This document shows positions 60,811 to 64,000 of a DNA stretch of 64,000 nucleotides, piece by piece. Origin of the DNA: Harmothoe impar (Eukaryota > Annelida > Polychaeta > Phyllodocida > Polynoidae); contig OX381714.1 in the NCBI GenBank assembly GCA_947462335.1, positions 55,349,800 to 55,413,799 on the forward strand, read 5' to 3'. The translations under genes and the position numbers were made by a program. Every line of letters starts with the position of its first letter. Within the stretch, counting starts at the first letter, position 1. The notes beneath the pieces are model-generated. The model saw only the letters and a program-made list of their open reading frames with translations, made no database searches and was not told the DNA's origin.

Positions 60811-62427
60811 CCCTGTCCTAGATAATCCTCTTAAACAGCTGAAAAGACTCTCTCAGTACAGAGTCTCTACTCAATTAAGTGATCTGTTAAGTAAGTTTTC
60901 ACATGCTACTTGACTACTGCAGGGGGGTTTAGACTTAAGCAGCTTAGTGCACACACGTGTCTGTTAGAAAGCTACCTGCACACCTGCCTTCCTTTTTCAC
61001 TAGTATTTACCCCTTGCCGACTAATAAGGCACCTATACACGTGTCAGCCTCCTTATATACGTCATTCTTCCTCTCGAGAGGAAGAAGCGTGTCTCTGGAA
61101 GCGACTTGATGAAGCAAGTGACTAGAAGCGACGACGTCACATGCTTTTAATGAGGTGATCAGCTGTGACTGGCGGCGGCGGCGGCGGTGGCAGCGGCGGT
61201 GGTGCTGGTGGTGGTGGTAGTAGACGTTACTGTGGTCAAAGGTGATATGGTTTTTTTCCAACAGAAATCAGAGCTTTTATACAGAGAGAGTTTAATCCTA
61301 TTTCCAACAGCACCCCAGCTGTCCAGCAGCCGCTCCGCTCCGTAAGAGCTTCTTAAGAGCTTAGATGACGAGGGGTGTGTCATCATCATCTTTGGTGGCC
61401 AGCTGAAAATGGTGTTTTTTCTTTATCCATTAGCCTTACCTCCTACTCCCTACCTGAGGACGACTCTCTCCCCCTTTAGCATTCATTGTAACAAACGTCA
61501 GAGGTCAGGTGAAAATCGGATTTTCATGCACAGCCTTAGTCAGCTGTCACTCCTATTGAACTAGCTAGCCGCCGCCGGCCGGTCTACTCACCCCAGCTGT
61601 CCAGCAGCCGCTCCGCTCCGTAAGAGCTTCTTAAGAGCTTAGATGCCGAGGGGTATGTCATCGCCATCTGTGGTGGCCAGCTGAAAATGGTGTTTTTTTT
61701 CCTTATCCATTAGCCTTACCTCCTACCCCCTACCTGAGGACAACTCTCTCCCCCTTTGGCATTCATTGTAACAAACGTCAGAGGTCAGGTGAAAATCGGA
61801 TTTTCATGCACAGCCTTAGTCAGCTGTCACCCCTATTGAACTAGCCGGCCGCCGCCGGCCAGTCTACTCACCACGGCAGGAGGCGGTGATTTTTTTTTGT
61901 TTTACACTTAAGTCGCTCACCACATGCACACGACTCTACTCACAGACAGACACTCCCGTCTTAGGGGGTCCTGCTTCACACTACATGCCTCCTGTAGTTT
62001 TTTTGTATACACACTCTAAGCTCATGTCTGCTTAATCCTTTATACAGCTAATGCGCGTTGAATTAGTACAGTCGGTACACCGCCCGCTCATGGCAGTCCA
62101 TCTCTCAAAAAAAAAGAGGGAGGGGGGAAAGAGATCCAGCTGAAAACGTCATGACTTATGTCTTTTGTTTCTCTTTGGGAATGTCCGCCGGTCAGCTGGC
62201 GGCAGCAACTGCTTAATCCTTTATACAGCTAACGCACGTTGAATTGCTGAACAAGGCAGTAAGTAGCTTAGCTCGTGTCAGTCGATCTCTCAAAGGGGCG
62301 GGGGAAAGGGATCCAGCTGAAAACGTCATACCTTATGACTTTTTGTTTCTCTTTGTGAATGGTCACCGGTCAGCCGGCGGCAGCTGAAGAGAGCTGTAAG
62401 TAGCTTAGCTCTAGAAGCGAGAAGGCG
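60811..62427. other. Divergent intergenic region with tandem duplications
   Basis: Two pairs of direct repeats: about 61298-61587 with 61588-61874 (units about 290 bp, starting CACCCCAGCTGTCCAGCAGC) and about 62039-62190 with 62213-62360 (sharing TATACAGCTAA(T/C)GC(G/A)CGTTGAATT and GATCCAGCTGAAAACGTCAT). CAGCTG E-boxes, (GGC)n at 61170-61215 and GCCGCCGGCCGG blocks recur. No convincing coding frame. Confidence 0.75.
61298..61874. repeat. Tandem duplication, ~290-bp unit
   Basis: The two copies differ by only a few bases (e.g. GATGACGAGGGGTGTG against GATGCCGAGGGGTATG) and abut directly, so the duplication is recent. Confidence 0.88.
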
Positions 62428-62434
62428 TATATAA
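62428..62434 (+). promoter_or_regulatory. TATA box of the death-domain gene
   Basis: TATATAA in GGCGTATATAAGAGGCC. Initiator-like TTCACT (A at 62457) and TCAGTC (A at 62464) lie 29 and 36 bases downstream, and the ATG follows 30-37 bases later in good context (CACCATGA). Confidence 0.7.
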
Positions 62435-62493
62435 GAGGCCTGGAAACACCCGTTCACTCACTCAGTCTTTTGCTACTCTCTACAGGCACCACC

Positions 62494-62829
62494 ATGAGCA
62501 AAACACAACAACTACTGTCGTCCAAGGATCTAATCGAGTTCAACAACAAGAAGAATACGCAGAACGGTGATCGTTTACTGTCAGCGTCTCCTCTTGCTAC
62601 TGAAATTGAGACTACCGCCGCAACCGCTTGGTCTTATCACCCTCCCGCTGTAGCGAGCGCACACAGCAGTAGTAGCGACGTTGTTACACTCGCGACGGTT
62701 GTTGCTGCTGAGCACGCTGCTGCTGCTACTGCTGCGCCTGCTGCGGCTGCTAGTGATCCTCGTGCTGCTAGTGCTGCTGCTACTGCTGCTGCTGCTGCTG
62801 TTGCTGCTGCCGCGCCTGTTACTGCTGTG

Positions 62830-62861
<32 letters not shown>

Positions 62862-64000
62862 GCCTGTTACTGCTGCGCTTGCTGAGGCGGCTGTGCCTGC
62901 TGCTGCTGTGCCTGCTACTGCTGCGCCTGCTACTGCTGCACTTGCTAGCGCTGCGCTTGCTCCTGCTGCTGCTGCTGCTGCTGCTCCTGCTGCTGCTGCT
63001 ACTGCTGCTGCTGCTACACCTCTTGCTGCGACTACCGCTACTAGTACTGACACGCAGTACGTTGCACAGAACCTCTCCACCGCTTCATCAACCGACGCCA
63101 TCAACGCTGCTCGCGCTGAGACTTACAGCTATTCGGACACTCAGCCCCAGCAGCGCGTGGAAGACATACATGTCCTAAAGCAACAGGGTGAAACAGAGAA
63201 CGACGCTGACGACGAGGCGTACGAGGAACCCGAAGGGTCACGGGCGCACAGTCCGTTTTTCGACCTCATTTCCACTGGTAGTGCGTCCGGTCCGTGGCGA
63301 CTGCCCTCACCAATACCTTACGAAGTCATGTGGTTGCCCTGTTCCGACAACGAGTCGTCTGATACCAGCGCAGACGCTGCTCCTGTTATTGGTTCTGCTG
63401 CAGTAGTACCTGTATCATCATACTTCAAAGCAGAGCCGTTAGGATACTTGTCAGACGCTATGCTACTGAAAATAAGCGGTAAGTTGCCGACATCAGATTA
63501 CATACGGTTAGGTTCATTCCTTGAAGTGAACTTGAAGGATATGGGATATCTCAGTTGTGAGACAAGTGTCATAACTCAAGCTAGAGAAATGTTCACTACT
63601 TGGTACCAGAAAAGTTGTACTAGTAGGTGGAAGGACCTAGCCGCCGCCTTGGAAGAATCTTACCGTATGGACCTCATCAAATTCTCACGTGAGTACATGG
63701 ACAAGCATGACATGTGGGATGGCTTAGAGAGTGGAGACATGGAGTGGAAAGTGCAGAAATATTTCTCTCTTTTAGCTGAGCTCTGCCCTAGAGACTGGAA
63801 GACCATAGGGATCTACTTAGGGTTGACTTCTCATGAAGTAACTTCCATCTCTCAACCTGTGCCTTCTGACAGGACTGTGAAGAACCCTGTCTATGAAGTG
63901 CTGAAAGCTTGGAAGTACAACGAGACGTCTGAGCCTATGGCTCTGATGAAAGTGTTGGAAGACTACATGGGACGCGGCGACGTCGCAATGTATGTTCAAG
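62494..64000 (+). CDS. Intronless poly-Ala protein with two apparent death domains, 3'-partial
   Basis: An open frame of 502 codons runs from ATG 62494 (context CACCATGAG) to the window edge with no stop. Residues 1-50 are polar. Residues about 50-185 are mostly Ala, from GCT-rich codons. An acidic linker follows (ENDADDEAYEEPEGSR). Two alpha-helical modules of about 90 residues then appear: residues 316-405 (ISGKLPTSDYIRLGSFLEVN ... WKDLAAALEES) and 412-502 (ELCPRDWKTIGIYLGLTSHE ... YEVLKAWKY). The W-x-x-L/I-A/G-x-x-L pattern, the loop before the fifth helix and VLKAW are typical of death domains. Death domains build signalling assemblies in apoptosis and innate immunity. Function here is inferred only from fold. 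The lack of introns and the TATA/initiator promoter are unlike the left-hand genes. Confidence 0.8.
62665..63040. repeat. GCT-rich (poly-Ala coding) tract
   Basis: About 125 codons of GCT with interspersed CCT, ACT, GTT and GCG. Poly-Leu and poly-Ala frames in other phases and on the minus strand are shadows. Confidence 0.9.

Noticed and set aside
62637..63178. Poly-Ala (minus) and poly-Leu (plus) frames
   Set aside because: Shadows of the GCT tract in the real plus frame that starts at 62494 and continues to the window end.

Overview
This window is nuclear DNA from an animal. Its genes are split by GT-AG introns. It is AT-rich, full of microsatellites, poly-G runs and small inverted-repeat elements, and carries several retroelements. 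The mix (a conserved COP9 subunit, a tandem monocarboxylate-transporter-like family, a PAT/Ngaro-type tyrosine-recombinase retroelement, an expanded-type death-domain gene, piggyBac- and hAT-like MITEs) suggests a marine invertebrate. Amphioxus or a mollusc is plausible, but the sequence alone does not settle it.

Layout. (1) 470-7690, + strand: nine 3' exons of COP9 signalosome subunit 6 (COPS6); the first exon(s) lie left of the window. (2) 8424-14218, - strand, tail to tail with COPS6: six exons of a coiled-coil protein resembling vertebrate C6orf163; the 5' end was not found. (3) 16991-48755, + strand: a tandem array of SLC16-like (monocarboxylate transporter type) genes sharing a five-exon plan. 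Copy 1 is a pseudogene with at least five lesions. Copy 2 (33297-37524) reads intact. Copy 3 (43213-48755) is intact except for a 239-bp TIR element in exon 2. A fourth last-exon relic sits at about 41937. (4) 21711-25895: a nearly intact 4.2-kb tyrosine-recombinase retroelement with split direct repeats (gag-like, RT-RNase H, recombinase), inserted in intron 4 of copy 1. (5) 49192-57884: an LTR retrotransposon on the - strand with about 1.4-kb near-identical LTRs. It encodes only a 910-residue Gag-like protein and has no pol. (6) 58.0-64.0 kb: a compositionally different, more CpG-rich stretch. It holds an array of CACGTG, CCAAT and E2F-like sites, a triplet-repeat tract, an unrecognised intronless ORF (59857-60714, -), tandemly duplicated intergenic DNA, and an intronless ORF (62494 to the window end, +) with a poly-Ala region and two apparent death domains. 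The last two genes diverge and each has a TATA-like box plus initiator-like sequence.

How the parts relate. COPS6 and its convergent neighbour are ordinary host genes. The transporter array shows birth and death of duplicates, with mobile elements breaking two of the three copies. The right end differs enough in style (no introns, TATA promoters, tandem intergenic repeats) that a recent transposed or endogenous-viral origin deserves a test; nothing here proves it.
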